A DNA stretch of 64,000 bases from Halichondria panicea (lineage: Eukaryota > Porifera > Demospongiae > Suberitida > Halichondriidae): contig NC_087377.1 of the NCBI RefSeq assembly GCF_963675165.1, positions 6,465,122-6,529,121 of the forward strand, in the 5' to 3' direction. Positions 44,433-56,100 of the stretch are shown one piece after another. The number at the start of each line of letters is the position of its first letter. Position 1 is the stretch's first letter. Position numbers and translations under genes: made by a program. The notes below the pieces were generated by a model. That model ran no database searches. It was not told where the DNA came from and was given only the letters and a program-made list of their open reading frames with translations.

Positions 44433-47400
44433 TTATAACAAAGTTTTAGACAAAGTGTTCTCAGAGAGACACTTACAAACACGGAGAGCCACATCACCTC
44501 TTCTTAAGTCCAGTACAATAACCAGCAGCGCTCTATAAGTTGCTGCAATAGGGTTAGGCTGACCCCACAGTTTGAGTGCTTTCGCCATAGCTATTTGTGT
44601 ACCACTGCGACAAGCCAGATCTTGGATATCAGTTTGCTGTCCAGGAAGCAGACCAAGATTGTAGATGTAAGTATCGACATCATTAAAACAGGCGGCAATG
44701 TTGTGAAGGTCATTTTCTTTGAGAAGTGCATTCAGCTGGTTGTCAGTGACTCCGGTTTTTCTCATTAGATTATCAATCGTTACGACTCCACCATCTGTGA
44801 CAATAATTCATGGGTTTGTGTTGTAAGTGCATATAGAAGTATACATGATTACCAAATACCAATCAAAGGGGCTTGAACTTTGACCACATACCTGTGCTTA
44901 TTGCTTGGGGCACCGGTAACACTGGCAATAAGTCCTCTTCAAACTCCTTAGGAGGGATATCAGCGATTTCCTGAACACAAGAATTCCGATAAAATGTCAT
45001 CTAATATTGATCATTATAGATTAGATATAACACAGGGGGTGGTCACGCACAAAGAAAGTCTACGAGGAAAGTTATACTGAAACAAAAATTGATGACAGAA
45101 CAGTAAGTCAGGTAACTTAGCTCACCATGGGGTTTTTTCCAGCAAAAATACTTAGAGGATCCAAAATATGTCTGAGTGAACTGTACGTGCCTTCACTTCT
45201 TTCCCTCCATGACGTAAGTACTTTTCGTAGACTTTCAACACCTAATTGTGGTGTGGTCACACATTCTGTGGTGGTAAGTGCGGAGTAGATGATCTTACTG
45301 ATTTGAGAATTCTTAGACCAAAAGGAAGAAACGGCTGAAATGTATCGATCAGATATTGTTGAATTGTAAATTGCATCGTTTTCGTTGAACAAAGATCGAA
45401 GAACGTTTTCACCAAGATGAACATACACGTCAAACAATTGGTTAAGTTGCACAGTACACTGACCATTATTCGAAACAACTCCTAGTTCACGATTAACAAT
45501 GCTCTGTGCGACTGTTTTAATACTGAATAGCTTTGCTATCGATAATTCAATAGGATAATTAACTGAAGCTGGTGCGAGAATTTGCTCAGCTGTGCTTACA
45601 GATGGACAGACATCACTAACAGCCTTGAGAACTTTCTTTATGACCACTGAGCGTAACGTTAAACATTCCAAAGATTGTTCGCGGGTCTGAAGCAGTACGA
45701 TAGTTTTATTGTGATCGATAACTTCAACAACAACTTTTGCACCTTGACTAATGCTCCAACAGATACCTGTTTTCCAGACTGAACATTGGTGCTGTAAAGT
45801 AGGAACATGAGACTTTATTTCGGGGGCAATAACTTGAGAGAAAGCCAGTCTGAGAATGAGAATTTGTTGAAACCTTGCATCAAAAAACTGATTCCTATCG
45901 ACACAAGACAGCATCCAGCCGAAAGAATGTTTCATATTCTCCCAAATTCCCCTTGGAGGATCTAATCGGATAAGTGCAGGACAGAATATGTGTTTGTTAT
46001 TCCTGTCTTGAGGAAAATGCTCTTTGTTAAGAAGTTCGAGGACTTCCCCATCTTCAATTGGTACAGCAAGTTCGAGATTAAATAAAAATCCGGTAAGCAC
46101 TTCAACCTCAACATCTGGAATATATGTGGAAAGTTTTGAGTTTGGAACCACACCAGTGCTTGTAGAGAGTTCACAGTGCTGTTTAAAGTTTTCAGGAGCG
46201 AAGATAGTACCGTTAACTTTACTCAAGAGTGCTGTCTTGTTGAGAACTATGAAACTCTTTTCAGGTGATGTATTATTGTGTAGAAAAAGAATGTGACTTT
46301 TGTCATTTAACTGGACACAGATCTCAACAAGATGAGGAATCGTATTTGGAATAAACGAAAGTATTTCTCTATCTCTTCTAGAAAGACTGCAATCAGCATC
46401 AGCATTAATTTTCTGTTGCACTTCTTCAAGTTGAACTGCAATCTCTTTAGCATACTTATCAAGAAGGAAAATGAGAAGCATATGAGAGTTCAATGTTACA
46501 GTCAGTTTAGATCGAATTACTGAACAGCTCGTTTCCAATGAACGTCGAAGCAACGTCAAACCTTCTGACTGTGGATAGCGGCAATCCATTGCAATGGTCT
46601 TAACCAGATCGAAAGTTGAATTGTTTGAAATTGATTGTGTGATGAGTCGCTTCTTTCTATCAATTGACGTTGTTTGCGCAACCTGGTCGACATGACTACC
46701 AACTACAATGAGAGGGGCTTTGCATTGCATATTGTCGCATTGATTGGAAATTAGACCTAACCAATACGATATTGAACGTATAATGGCGTCATCGTCTCTA
46801 TGAAGACCTAAAACGAGCAAAAAAATTGGGGGACATGTATTAACAACTGACTTGACGATCGCAGCATGACTGCTGTAGTACGTATCTTGCCCTGCAAAAT
46901 CAAACACTTCGACATCTCCAAACACCTGACTCTTGAAAAGTTTCGTAACAATACCAGCTGTTTGTTGGTTAACATCAGTGACCTGTTGCGGAGATCTAGA
47001 GGTGAACCACCGCTCAGTTAGATTTTGTAGGAAAGAAGGCTCTTGCTCCATCGATTTTACAAGTGTGCTTTTGCCTTCACCGCCACGACCAATGATGAAA
47101 AGTTTCACTGGATTGGTCAAGGGATCCAAGAATTTGCCTACTATTTTTGAGTAAGCATCTTTGCTGTGTGCTCCATATTGAAGTAGAACTCGAATGATCT
47201 CATTTTGGTGTGTCAAAGCCAATGGTGTCTGTCCGGATTTGGTTGCAGGGGCTGTAGAGGGAAAGGATCGTGGATCAACAAATCATTTTATTATTGTTAA
47301 TTATCAGCCCTTTATGTAATGATTACAGCCTCGCCTCTATACCCATTTAAGAAAAGTGTAAATTTTTTGCATTTCCTGTAATAAAAGGAGAGGGTTTTTG

Positions 47401-49138
47401 CAGAGAAGTCAATGTTCACAATGGCTGCATCTTTTGGATAGCTAACAAATTATTCTCACAAGCCAGACCCAAAAATAGAGTCGGGTCACTTCACAAAGTT
47501 GTGCTGATAGCGCCACAACTATAGTGGGGGTTCTGTCAAAGCTGTGAAAATTGTACCGCCATGCTTGCAGCTAAAATAAGGGTGGCAAATCTAAATATGT
47601 ATGGTTTCACATTGTTCCTATAACCACAACCAGCTACATATACAATGTAGCGTGTTTGCCAAACGTTTCCTATCCTCCCCTCCCCTCCCCTGGCCTTGTG
47701 ATAGTACTAAAAAAATAGCTAGCGCTTTAGTGCAAGGCTAACTCATAGATGATCTATGAATCTACGAACGATTCTGAAGAGACTGCAGCAGCCTTCACTG
47801 TTACCATAACTCGAGAAAGAAACTTCAGTTTTCTAATCTACTTATCAAAATCCACGAGAACGTGGCTAGAAACCTGTAGAAGCTGTTAGTATACAATCGT
47901 CGAGCAGTTACAGCTGGAATACACGTACACAGCTTTACCGTATTCCTCAAGGCATAAATATTCAACAAAGAGTGCTAATTTAGATGTATAGATCTACACA
48001 GTGCTAACTATAGAGACTATGATCACAAGACTATTGAATTGCACGTACAACCTGTAATTAACAAGAGTCCATAAAAAAAGAGAGCGGAAAGCAGAGGTGA
48101 CTTCCTGCTTGGTAACTGACTAACCCGAGCTCTAAAGCAGTGGACACTAAGTTGTTTATTTTTGCCGCCTTCCCTTCCTCATTCCATCATGGGGGAGGAG
48201 GTGTATATTTACTACATTGTTAGGCCAGGGGTCGACTGTGCATCTCTAGCCTTTGACTTGTTGGTAGAGAAGGTACCCCTTTCCGGTAGGGAGGCTCTCT
48301 TTTGAAACTACTAAATGTAACTCGTACCGCAAAATTATGCCAGAGGTAAAATAACTCACCATTAACATCAACATTAACAACAGAGACGAGAAACTTGACA
48401 ATTTCAAGCTTCCCTCCACGACTAGCAAATCCCAACGGAGTATCTCCTTGTTCGTTAACAGGACCTGCTCAAAGGATAAAGTCAACTAGTCAACCAGGCA
48501 TTCAGATTATGCATCATGTATATCACCTTTATGAGCATCCATGTCAAGCTTCTTGATCAAAAACTTGAATATCTTCGGGTTACCATGATAGATTGCTTCC
48601 CCTAACGGAGTTCTTCCAGATTTGTTCAAAATTCCTGGAGGAATAATTTATTACAAACATGCCAATGATCATTAGCGTGCAAGGAGCTAGCCTCATCACC
48701 AGGGAAAATTGTCTCTATTTATGATACGGTTTACGATCACGACTGGCGCTACACAACACCAGCCCTAGTTTTCGACTTATAGAACTGGAATGAGGCTAGC
48801 ATGGGCCCTGACGGGTATAATTGGGCTATTGATGATTACTTACCTAAGTCACACATCCCTGTGGCACGCAGTAAAGTGATACATTCCATTGCTCCCATAT
48901 AGAAGGCTTTGTGAAGGGGCGTGTCTCCTTCGCTGTCTTGTTGGTTAACATCAGCTTTATACTTTAACAGAAGCTTTGCAATGTCTGCTCTGTTGTTGAA
49001 ACACGCTTTGTGTAGAGCAATCCACCCATCACTTGCTCTGGAATTCACAGGAACACCTTCTTCCAGTATGCGAGTGATGTCTTCCACATTTCCACAGAGA
49101 ACGGCCAAGCCAAGGTCTAGCTGATCACCACCGCTCAT
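44433..49138 (-). CDS. Ankyrin-Roc-COR-Death domain protein (Roco family)
   Basis: Six exons, 5' to 3': 49138-48844, 48634-48527, 48464-48360, 47251-45126, 44970-44892, 44794-44433, joining in frame to 1024 residues. Residues about 1-200 are ankyrin repeats ('DGWIALHKACFNNRADIAKL', 'EGDTPLHKAF', 'SGRTPLGEAIYHGN', 'QGDTPLGFASRGGKLEIV', 'SGQTPLALTHQ'). A Roc GTPase follows: P-loop GRGGEGKST (about 224-232), G3 'DFAGQDTYYSSH' and a G4-like 'VVGSHVD'. A long COR-like region runs to about 870. The end, about 909-1005, is a Death domain ('LHNIAACFNDVDTYIYNLGL', 'NPIAATYRALL'). The layout is that of DAPK1 without its kinase. It is probably a nucleotide-regulated scaffold in cell-death or immune signalling. 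One giant exon encodes the GTPase part, while each ankyrin repeat after the first exon has its own exon. Confidence 0.88.
47890..47965 (-). mobile_element. Inverted copy of 'gaggcgtagc' family end
   Basis: 'gagcagttacagctggaata' and 'ttaccgtattcctcaaggca' are the reverse complement of the starts of repeats at 13276 and 40742. It lies in intron 3 of the ankyrin-Roco gene. Confidence 0.45.
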
Positions 49139-49489
49139 GACTGGTCGACTCTATACAATGAAGGTGGTGGCAGCAGCTTCAGTATTAGTATTTGTTATAG
49201 GGCCAGCAAAGAATAATCATAGAAGTTACTTCGCATTTCTATTTATAGGGTGGCGATGTAATTAAAGTGCCTACGGTTAATTGCTGTAATTTTTGGGGCG
49301 CATATAAAAAGGCATGTCAAGGCAAGTCGCCTTTTCTTTTTTGGCCTGTGCATGCATTAATTTTGATGCATACTTGTCACTTGTGTTATATAACTGTCTA
49401 GATGCAGATGTAGCATAGAGACCAAAAATCAAAACAGTAGACCCACCTGTTTTGTGTATACAAGAAACAGTCACACTACTCTAGATGCA

Positions 49490-49770
49490 GCGTAAGCACC
49501 ACCGTAAATTTAAACGCCGCTGGGCAGAACGCAATTTTGGGGTTCTAAAAGATGTGGCACTCAGAAATGGGAATTTTATTTTTTAACGTTCAACTACGGT
49601 TCCGCCGATTTAGTAAAGCGTAAAAGCGTGAGACCATAAGTAAATCGTGGGACTGATACTGTATTTATACAGTGCCAGAAAAATTAATTCAACTTCTGAG
49701 TGGTGCATGTTTTAAAACACAAAAAATTGCGTTCAGCCCAGCTGGCTCCTAAATTATGGTGGCGCTTATG
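49490..49770. mobile_element. Inverted-repeat element
   Basis: Left arm 'gtaagcaccaccgtaaattt' to 'gcagaacgcaatttt' pairs imperfectly with right arm 'aaaattgcgttcagcccagc' to 'attatggtggcgctta', about 48 bases at roughly three-quarters identity. No ORF of its own. Confidence 0.65.
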
Positions 49771-50562
49771 TTCTACAGCTAGTATAGAATTTGTAGAGAA
49801 AATGGGCGTGGTCTAGCTCACTTTTACTTGCTAAGCTGCATGCACCGTCGCGTCGAGAGTTGAGAGTGATTCGTGAACATTCATTGACTGTTAGACAACT
49901 GTTCAGAAGTGTGAGGAAGTCAAAGACGCAAGATGATTGTCTTGATGTCTCAAACAAGCCTTTTTATAAGCGCTAATTGTAGCAACGTAGGCGCTTCTTT
50001 TAGGACCTAAAAAATTATGCTGATGCTGACGTGGCGCTTAAATTAACATCAATTACGGCCCGGTACATGCAGTAAGTGGATTTTCATGTATAATTATTTA
50101 TAAACAAAGTAGTTTTGACACGAACAGCACCCCATGCTACCATGCTGCGACTATATATTGACTGTATTTATACTGGGAGGCACAGTCTAGAGATCTACTG
50201 TACCAGGAGTGTATGAAATAGATGCTATTTATTACCATGCACTATAGGTCTAGTTCTTGAACTCATGTATAGAACTTACCAACTGAGCCATGAACACAGC
50301 CTAGGTAGATGTACTTCAGTCTCCAGTCTAGCCAGAGAAGCTCTAGACAGTGTCAAGTTTTGATCAAAATTAATTTGTTCAAGGGTCACCAGATATCCAG
50401 TGATTTTAATATGAATACCATTAGAGCTAGTGTTCCTGCAGCAACCTTTTCACATGCATGAGCAGAGACAGCTTACTGTGTCATGCATGCTCAAGTCTTG
50501 CATGTGACAATTATAAGTAGGCTGAGTCAGTATGTCTCATGCATGGGATACACTTTGATTAC

Positions 50563-50762
50563 CATATTAATAAGGGTAATTTTCGTGGGGTAAATATTCG
50601 TTCAACTCGAATTAATATTAATACGGTGATTTTCATGAGTAAAAAATTTCATTGCCTGCACTGCATTGCATGCGTTCCGGTAAACCATGCACACCTACGT
50701 GCATGGAGGTCATGAAAATAACAAATAATTATTTTACCCTACGAAAATTAGCTAGCCTAATA
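50563..50762. mobile_element. MITE related to 33701 family
   Basis: 'gtaattttcgtggggtaaat' at the left and 'ttttaccctacgaaaatta' at the right are inverted and match the subterminal parts of the 33701-33902 element. The extreme ends are altered ('accatatta', 'cctaatag'). Confidence 0.6.
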
Positions 50763-50943
50763 GACTATTATATATAAAGGTATCATTACAGGTCTAGATC
50801 TAGATCTTACTAGGATTGGCAGAGTGTTTGCTTTTCTGAAATTACATATAGACGTCGATCGAATACCATGCATATTAAATCTACCAAGGACAAAATATTG
50901 AGTCAGTCGATAGTGCTATTGACTCTACATACTACACTGTCGG

Positions 50944-52453
50944 TCAGTTATAATTATTGCTAGGTCTTGATGATCTCAATCTACTCTTATCATCACAAGT
51001 TACAGCGCACTCCAAAAGCTTCCATCTTCTGTCACTGCATGACAATTATTAGCAATTAATTTGTAGAACTGATCCACACTTTTGTGAGACTTACTGAGGA
51101 GTATAATGGTTGGTGACAAATCCGGTGAAAGCTCTTGTTGCACGACATGTGGACTTGGAATGATGCATAAAGCGTTCTCCTTTCTTGTTTAGGAAGTCTG
51201 TCAAAGTACAACCTTCAGTATGATAACCTCGAACACTACAGCATTGGACCTATTAGTAAGGCAAATTACATTGACAACTATAATTGAAATATTATACTAT
51301 ACCTTCCACCTTCTGTCTTCACTAGCTTTTGTGTGTTTGCTGGACAATCCAGTTATCACCTGTATAATACAACCAACGGATAAGAGATGGATTCTCTTGC
51401 AGACATCATGCAGTCAGATCTACTATACATGTCGGAGATCGTATGCACAATTAGCTACATACTAAACATTGCAAATTCAAGGTACACATTAATTTTGATG
51501 ATGATTAATAATTTTATTCTGATAACTCTTGTTTATCATACAAGTCTAACAATTATATGACAGTTATTATATGACAGTTATTAAACAATTGCAAGGTATC
51601 ACTGTGCTAAAATGTGTATCAAGCTTGAATATTGAAAGTGCATGTATGTATAAATTGTACCTGGTTCATAGGACACATGAAAGAGATGGGTCCGTTCCAA
51701 TCATTGATTTTGTCCGTCCACTTGCAACTGGTTAGAGGAGTGTTAACAATTCTCTTGCAGCTCCACTTCCAAATACGATCATACTCCCCATCTACGTTAT
51801 ACAAGAAAAAGAATTGCATATATAAGAGTAGTCATAATTCAACAGAGGACAAATGAAAGAGAGATTGATAGTTACAAATGAGAATTACCAAATAGTTGAC
51901 ATATAAAGGTTCTGTATGGGTATAGATTTAGATCATGCAGATATATCAGACTAAAATTATTGCTCATTCGACAGCCTAAAGTATAATTATAATGATGAAA
52001 AATCAACTGACTAACGATTCTGTTCACTCTCTACTCTGTAGATGGCCTCTCCCTTTTTTGTGTTGCACTCAACCTTCATCGGCTTTCCATAGCCATTGTC
52101 AAATTTGCGTTGTTTCTCCTATAATCATTATAGTTACAAAAACATAAATATAGAGCCCTGATTATATGTAACAGTACAAACAAGATTAACTATAATAATT
52201 ATTGTAATAATACATGTAGTATGACCTGGGAATGTTTTACGATCATGCGAGTTAATGAGAGTACCGCCTATATAATATATATAACAATAATTTTGTATAC
52301 CATGTGATTGCTCACCCATTCTTCTTTAGGGATTTTGGCTCTGGATGCTTCCTCTACGGTAACGACATAATCTTGGCGGTTTGTCAAGCCACGACACAAA
52401 ACATTACTTACTGCTAGTAGGTATACACCAACTAGACACTGCAATAGCCTCAT
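50944..52453 (-). CDS. Secreted dermatopontin-like protein
   Basis: Six exons, 5' to 3': 52453-52316, 52118-52016, 51791-51661, 51359-51303, 51249-51095, 51034-50944, joining in frame to 224 residues. The first ~20 residues ('MRLLQCLVGVYLLAVSNVLC') form a signal peptide. The rest shows dermatopontin-type repeats: 'EYDRIWKWSCKRI', 'CKWTDKINDWNGPISFMCP', 'NQVITGLSSKH', 'EDRRWKVQCCSV' and 'HDRRWKLLECAV', with regularly spaced Cys and D-R-x2-W motifs. A short basic tail without cysteines follows. Dermatopontins are extracellular matrix proteins, and in sponges related proteins act in the matrix or in aggregation. An upstream in-frame ATG (52501) would spoil the signal peptide, so I chose 52453. 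Confidence 0.87.
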
Positions 52454-53167
52454 GATTTCTTTGTAGGTGGCTATAGCTTTAACCTCAACACATACAAGCA
52501 CTAACTATAGTCATTATAAATCAGTCTGTATAGTGTACAAATTATGAAAGCGGACAAAAGGATGCACATGTTTTCGTTCAATTTTATTTGCTTACAACTA
52601 ACAATAGTTGTGGTGGTTTCAGTTCATTTATATTCAATAGGCGAATGACACTACAACTTCCTCATGTATTACGAATACATTGAGTCAACTACCGTGCTCA
52701 ACTTGACACAGCAATGTTTAGAAGACAAGGAACTGTTATCATGATCTATACCACCCATAATTATATAGCAATTCAATGTGTTAATTGATTCAGAATAATT
52801 ATGCGCAAACAAATTGCCCAAAACAGATTCAATCCCCTCTTTTCTGTAAAGTGTTTAATCTGTTGCAAATAATTATTGTGATGCCATGTGTAGACCGCAC
52901 CATGCCAATATTAATAACCTGCCATCAAGTTCCATTGGGAATTAGAGTATACATATATCATTGATAAATGACCATGCATGCATGCAGAGAGACACTGACA
53001 CACAAAAGACGCATAGGGCCTCTGTATACAACTGTAGATCTAAAAGGGCTGCCACTGCCGGAATAGGGCCAATTCTAAAGATAGCTAATAGGCCTGTAAT
53101 AAAATACACTAATATAGCTATTAAGTCTTAAGTCTACAGTTTCAAGTACACGTGTATTGTTGACAGC
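52454..53167. other. Spacer, nothing recognised
   Basis: About 700 AT-rich bases between two minus-strand genes, upstream of the dermatopontin-like gene and 3' of Neverland copy A. A TTTATT near 52586 (AATAAA on the minus strand) is too far from the Neverland stop to assign. Confidence 0.55.
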
Positions 53168-56100
53168 TCAAAAATCAAGTTCGTCTTTGATAAAGGTAAA
53201 TTTGTTGCTGTTTTTGGAGTAAAACTGTGAGTACCAGCGCCTGTGCTTCAGTATGAGTTCATCTTCACGTACCAGGAGTGGCTTGAGGCTGTAACGCTTG
53301 TTGTTCCACACTATCATGTCCCGCTCCAACTATACAAACAGGAGAGCAGAAAAGCATGGATTAATGAGAGAAAGGTGTCTACGTAGTTTATCGATAGGGC
53401 AGGAAATTGATTAAAACCTCTAATGTATGAGCACACAGCAATAGGCAACATTTAATACTTCGAATTTTCAAAGCAATCCGAAAGCAATAAAAAAATCTAC
53501 ACAGTTCTCTAGCTGGAAATATAACCAAATTACACAGTCAAGCAGAGGACGAAGGACACACTTGACCTTATAGGCACTAATTATGATCTCAAACTACATC
53601 ATGACTAGTGTCCAACAGTGAGAATTTATAGAGAACGAAAACCTTCAATTACAAGGTATATATACCTAAGGTCAGGTGTGTCTCAAAGCCTCGAGGCATG
53701 CCTCGGTGCGCATGCGCCAGCGAGGTATATGGTAGTGTGTTTGTGTGTACAGTCTGTCTGTGCATGTGTGTGTGTAGACTGCTACAGCTGCTCAAGGATC
53801 AATGAAGTGCAAGTAAGAGTTTCTATAGGCAAGTTACGTGGTCAACTACGGCTTCATTTATGGTTTGTGTGGTTACCTTTAGTTGGTTGAAGCTTGAAGC
53901 CCTTTTTAACAAGGAATCCAATGGTATATGAAACTTTGAAAAAATAATTATTATGAAGGTCAACCTCAACACAAATACACTTTAATTTGTGGATTTGCAA
54001 AATAGTGCTTGGTTCTCGAGTTGTGCCTAGTTTGCTTACTTGGAATGCCATTGCAGCCTTTTCAGAAGAGTGCGTAGAAAAACTTGTCCATTGAGTCAAC
54101 CTAGCTCTGTACTAGAACGCTAGCTATTGGTAGCTGCAAGAGTGAGAAGAGAGCTGCATGCAAGGCTTTGCTGATGCAGCCATTAATCTTAGACTTTTGG
54201 CATCGATCCTTTTTAATAACAATCATAGTTGATCACTACATACTCTTTGAGTTTCTCTGTGATTCTGGATTCTGCCTGCCTGCAGCAAAATATTACTGCA
54301 AAAATGTTTATCATGATATAATGTGTGTATAAAAGCTATTGCTAATAGCTAGCAGCTTTCTTTGACACCTCCACCGAGGCATCAGCACCCGCGGTGCTTT
54401 CATTTGGTACGGTCATCGTGACATTGTTAAAGCCAGAATTGGCACTACGTCTGTAGCTTTTTCACATACCATTTGGTTTCATGCTCATGCTATATCTATT
54501 ACATGCAGTTGCTGCACACACCTGAACATCATAGGCCTGCACCAACCACTTGACGAGGAATGTAGGAATCCACCAATCAGAGTAGGCCACCACAGAATAT
54601 TTCTGCAGGAAGGGTTCCAATGGAGTCACAGTGTGCAGGAGCAGCACGGTGCCAAACTTGGACTTGAGAGTCAGGTACACCACTCCACATCCCATCTAAA
54701 AGAGAACAGCGACTGTTTGGTTACTGCGCTAGAGCACTACCGGTATAAGGTGCCAGCTAAACCCTTGGCTCAGTTGTATAGCACATCTAAAAAATAACTG
54801 TGAGTATAATTATTATAGTATACAATATACGTGCACAGGTCACTGTGGTATATAATAAATGATGAAGCACTGGGGACTAAGATCACAACAAAAAAAAACA
54901 ACTAAGTGATCACTACTAGACCGGGCTCGCAAGTTTGAATAAGCCGTGTATATATAGCTACTACAAGCAAAATAGTTATGTCGCAGCAAAGTGGCATTAA
55001 CTGACATAGAATACACAGACAGACAGATAGGCAGACAATCACACCAGCGAACTACTATAACCCGCGGCTGCCTACGTGCTTTGGGTTACATAATTATGTC
55101 ATACATCAATCTGTTATAAACAAGGCAAAATTACGTCTCCACCTAATCAATTGACTATGCTTGCTTGGCCAGGGCTATCGACTTTATTTGAGACAGGCCA
55201 CAAAATATGTATGTTATACGTATCATGTATAGCCACAAGTTTAACTGACCTCACGAAATTTAGGTTAAATTTGAGCATACCTGGTCAGCAATAGACGTAA
55301 TGTCCAATGACTTGAAATTCACTCCCAGTATACTGTTGGTCATGGTAAGAGTCATACGACCGACATAAGTAGATGGTTTGGGAAGAGATTCCCAGCGAGC
55401 TGTCCAACTGTGTGTGTGCAATTTCCCAGAGAGAAGCTCACGATAGTCCATGCCAGCGCCAGAGGAAACTCCTGCTCCGTGAAGGTATGTCAGGTGAGCT
55501 ACATCAGCACCATTCTCAGCAATGTCCTGTAAACAAACGAGATGGGAAGCATAAATCAGGACATAAAGCCATTGAGCCTTCTGTACCACATACATGTAAA
55601 TATTTTGAGTAGTGGGTATACGCAAAAGTATATATAAGGATTATATAAGATGCATTCACCACTGAGTTAATTGGCATCGACAGTTAAATAACTTACCTGT
55701 ATATGAGTCTTGATAAAATGAGTAGAAGAGAGTCGATACACAAAGCGACTGCCTATCCCCTCTAGATCCTTCAGGGACCAAAGTGGCTCCCTTCCCTCGG
55801 CATCATGCCACACGAGGATGGCACCATTGCACTCCAAGGTGGGCCAAGCCTTTACCTTGGCCTGGGCCGGAATCTTCCCCTTAGCATACGGGATCTTGGT
55901 GCACTGGCCTGTCTCACCATCAAACTGCCAGCCATGGAATGGACACTGAACGCACGAGCCATAGATCTATATAGGGGAAATTGGTCAAGGAGTGTAATCC
56001 ACAGACACTAGTCTGCGACAGTTCAATTGAAGGGATTATTTTCAAAACAAACAATACATTTGAAATCTGAAAGGTTGCAAATGTGTTGTTTATTTTATAT

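Larger units (their letters stand above)
49139..50943. other. Spacer with element remnants
   Basis: About 1.8 kb between two minus-strand genes. It contains an inverted-repeat element (49490-49770), a fragment with 'gtggcgcttaaattaac' text near 50035 and a 33701-type MITE (50563-50762). I see no gene. Confidence 0.6.

Noticed and set aside
44433-52453. A defence gene island formed by the Roco and dermatopontin genes
   Set aside because: They are ordinary neighbours on one strand separated by 1.8 kb of transposon-rich DNA; nothing links them beyond proximity.
52453-52501. Longer N terminus for the dermatopontin-like protein
   Set aside because: The upstream ATG would place a charged stretch before the hydrophobic signal peptide; the downstream ATG gives a normal leader.
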